64,000 bases of DNA from Lysinibacillus agricola (GTDB lineage Bacteria; Bacillota; Bacilli; Bacillales_A; Planococcaceae): positions 933,501-997,500 of the forward strand of contig NZ_CP067341.1 of the NCBI RefSeq assembly GCF_016638705.1, in the 5' to 3' direction. The position numbers and the translations under genes are program-made. The notes beneath the pieces are model-generated. The model was not told the DNA's origin. It did not search any database and saw only the letters and a program-made list of their open reading frames with translations. Numbering within the stretch: position 1 is the first letter of the stretch; the number at the start of each line of letters is the position of its first letter. Positions 63,283 to 64,000 of the stretch are shown piece by piece.

Positions 63283-64000
63283 ATGAAAAAATGGACATCT
63301 AAGTTATTAACATTTGTATATTTAGCTATATTTTTATACTCAGGCTTTTCGTTAGCCAAGTACTTATATACGTACTATGAGACCTCAAAATCCCTGGAAG
63401 AAGTACAAACGATTTATGAATCAACATTGGCTACTCTTGAAGAAGAAGCTGTGGAAATCTCAACAGAGGATACTTTATCGACATTTACAATTCGTCCACA
63501 ATTCAATGATTTATTAACTGTAAATAAAAATATTGTTGGATGGATTTCTGTCGAGGGGACAAAGCTCAATAATCCAATTTTACAAACGGACAATAACGAT
63601 TTTTATTTAAATCGTAACTTTAAAAATCAAGAAAGTCGTGCTGGCAGTGTTTTTATGGATTATCGAAATGATGTACAAGATATGAATCAAAATACTATAC
63701 TATACGGCCATGCGATGAAAAATGGTACGATGTTTGGTAGCTTGAAAAACTACTTGCAGCAGGATTATGCGGAAGCACATCCGATCATTTATTTAGACAC
63801 ACTGTATGAAGGGTATGATGTTGAAGTTTTTGCTGCCTATGAAACAACGATAGATTTTTATTACATTGAAACAGAATTTAAGAGCAATGATGCTTTCCTA
63901 AATTTTTTGGACGAGATTCAAGCACGCTCTGCAATCGAAATGAATGTAGATATTGGGCCAGAAGACAAAATTCTTACACTATCGACTTGTAAGGATTCTG
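63283..64000 (+). CDS. srtB: class B sortase (SrtB), 3' end beyond the window
   Basis: The first 239 residues of a sortase. One N-terminal membrane helix (about 6-25) precedes the catalytic domain with the His in ILYGHAMKNGTMFG near residue 146 and the Cys in TLSTCKDS near residue 237. The TLSTC and the domain layout are those of SrtB, which attaches NPQTN-type proteins to peptidoglycan; the NPQTS protein at the start of this operon is its natural substrate. ATG at 63283, 12 nt after the ATPase gene; the ribosome site (GGGTGA) is modest. The end is cut by the window edge. Confidence 0.94.
   Translation, partial: MKKWTSKLLTFVYLAIFLYSGFSLAKYLYTYYETSKSLEEVQTIYESTLATLEEEAVEISTEDTLSTFTIRPQFNDLLTVNKNIVGWISVEGTKLNNPILQTDNNDFYLNRNFKNQESRAGSVFMDYRNDVQDMNQNTILYGHAMKNGTMFGSLKNYLQQDYAEAHPIIYLDTLYEGYDVEVFAAYETTIDFYYIETEFKSNDAFLNFLDEIQARSAIEMNVDIGPEDKILTLSTCKDS

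Overview
The window looks like a chromosomal segment of a low-GC, endospore-forming Firmicute of the Lysinibacillus type (Bacillales, Planococcaceae/Caryophanaceae). The evidence is B. subtilis-like gene order (yitVW, fabHF, trpS, spx-mecA-coiA-pepF, spxH-yjbIJKLMNO, cotYZ, spoVIF-yjcFGH), spore coat and spoVA genes, S-layer-homology (SLH) surface proteins, and a family of interspersed palindromic repeats. No rRNA, tRNA, IS element or CRISPR array was recognised.

Layout. 1-4.7 kb: start of a HAD phosphatase gene, yitV and yitW homologues, an Fnr regulator with all four iron-sulfur ligands, and a CtsR-controlled ClpB that lacks its N domain and carries an in-frame stop 40 codons before its natural end. 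5-9.4 kb: FapR-boxed fabH-fabF and T-box-controlled trpS. 10-22 kb: the Spx/MecA/CoiA/PepF/SpxH adaptor region, the small RNA RoxS under a Rex/Fnr-like operator, truncated globin, lytic transglycosylase, and the yjbK-L-M-N-O set (CYTH phosphatase, small alarmone synthetase, NAD kinase, pseudouridine synthase). 22-30.7 kb: MgtE, spore coat genes, a spoVAC-AD-AE cluster, YjcZ, SpoVIF, YjcFGH and a PgpA-like protein. 31-38 kb: an unusual peptide/nickel-type ABC importer with a circularly permuted binding lipoprotein, two permeases with long N-terminal extensions and a fused double ATPase. 38-46 kb: an accessory zone with a thermonuclease, an ECF sigma factor and membrane-anchored partner, two MFS pumps and an aldo-keto reductase wired to one MerR regulator, and degenerate copies of the nuclease 3' end. 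46.5-56.7 kb: an orphan glycine-betaine-type binding protein, a BspA/InlB-repeat/SLH surface protein, an Mga/AtxA-like regulator, HemAT, a PAS-HD-GYP protein, a transmembrane chemoreceptor and YtaF. 56.9-64 kb: a Fur-boxed Isd haem-acquisition locus (NPQTS-anchored NEAT protein, SLH-NEAT protein, membrane NEAT protein, IsdE, IsdF, ATPase, sortase B cut by the window edge).

How parts fit. Redox and oxygen themes recur (Fnr, RoxS, Spx/SpxH, truncated globin, HemAT, haem uptake). Regulation is readable from the DNA: CtsR at clpB, FapR at fabH, a Trp T-box at trpS, a self-directed ECF promoter, two MerR promoters with 19-bp spacers, a duplicated promoter element shared by the SLH-protein gene and the Mga-like regulator, and a Fur box at isd.

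The most novel signals are: (1) a structured ~57-nt motif inside the repeats whose stems change by compensatory substitutions in five copies; (2) the circularly permuted solute-binding protein with its extended permeases; (3) the shared promoter element of the Mga-like regulator and the surface protein; (4) the duplicated nuclease 3' ends flanking accessory modules. All assignments come from reading sequence by eye; no database search was run.
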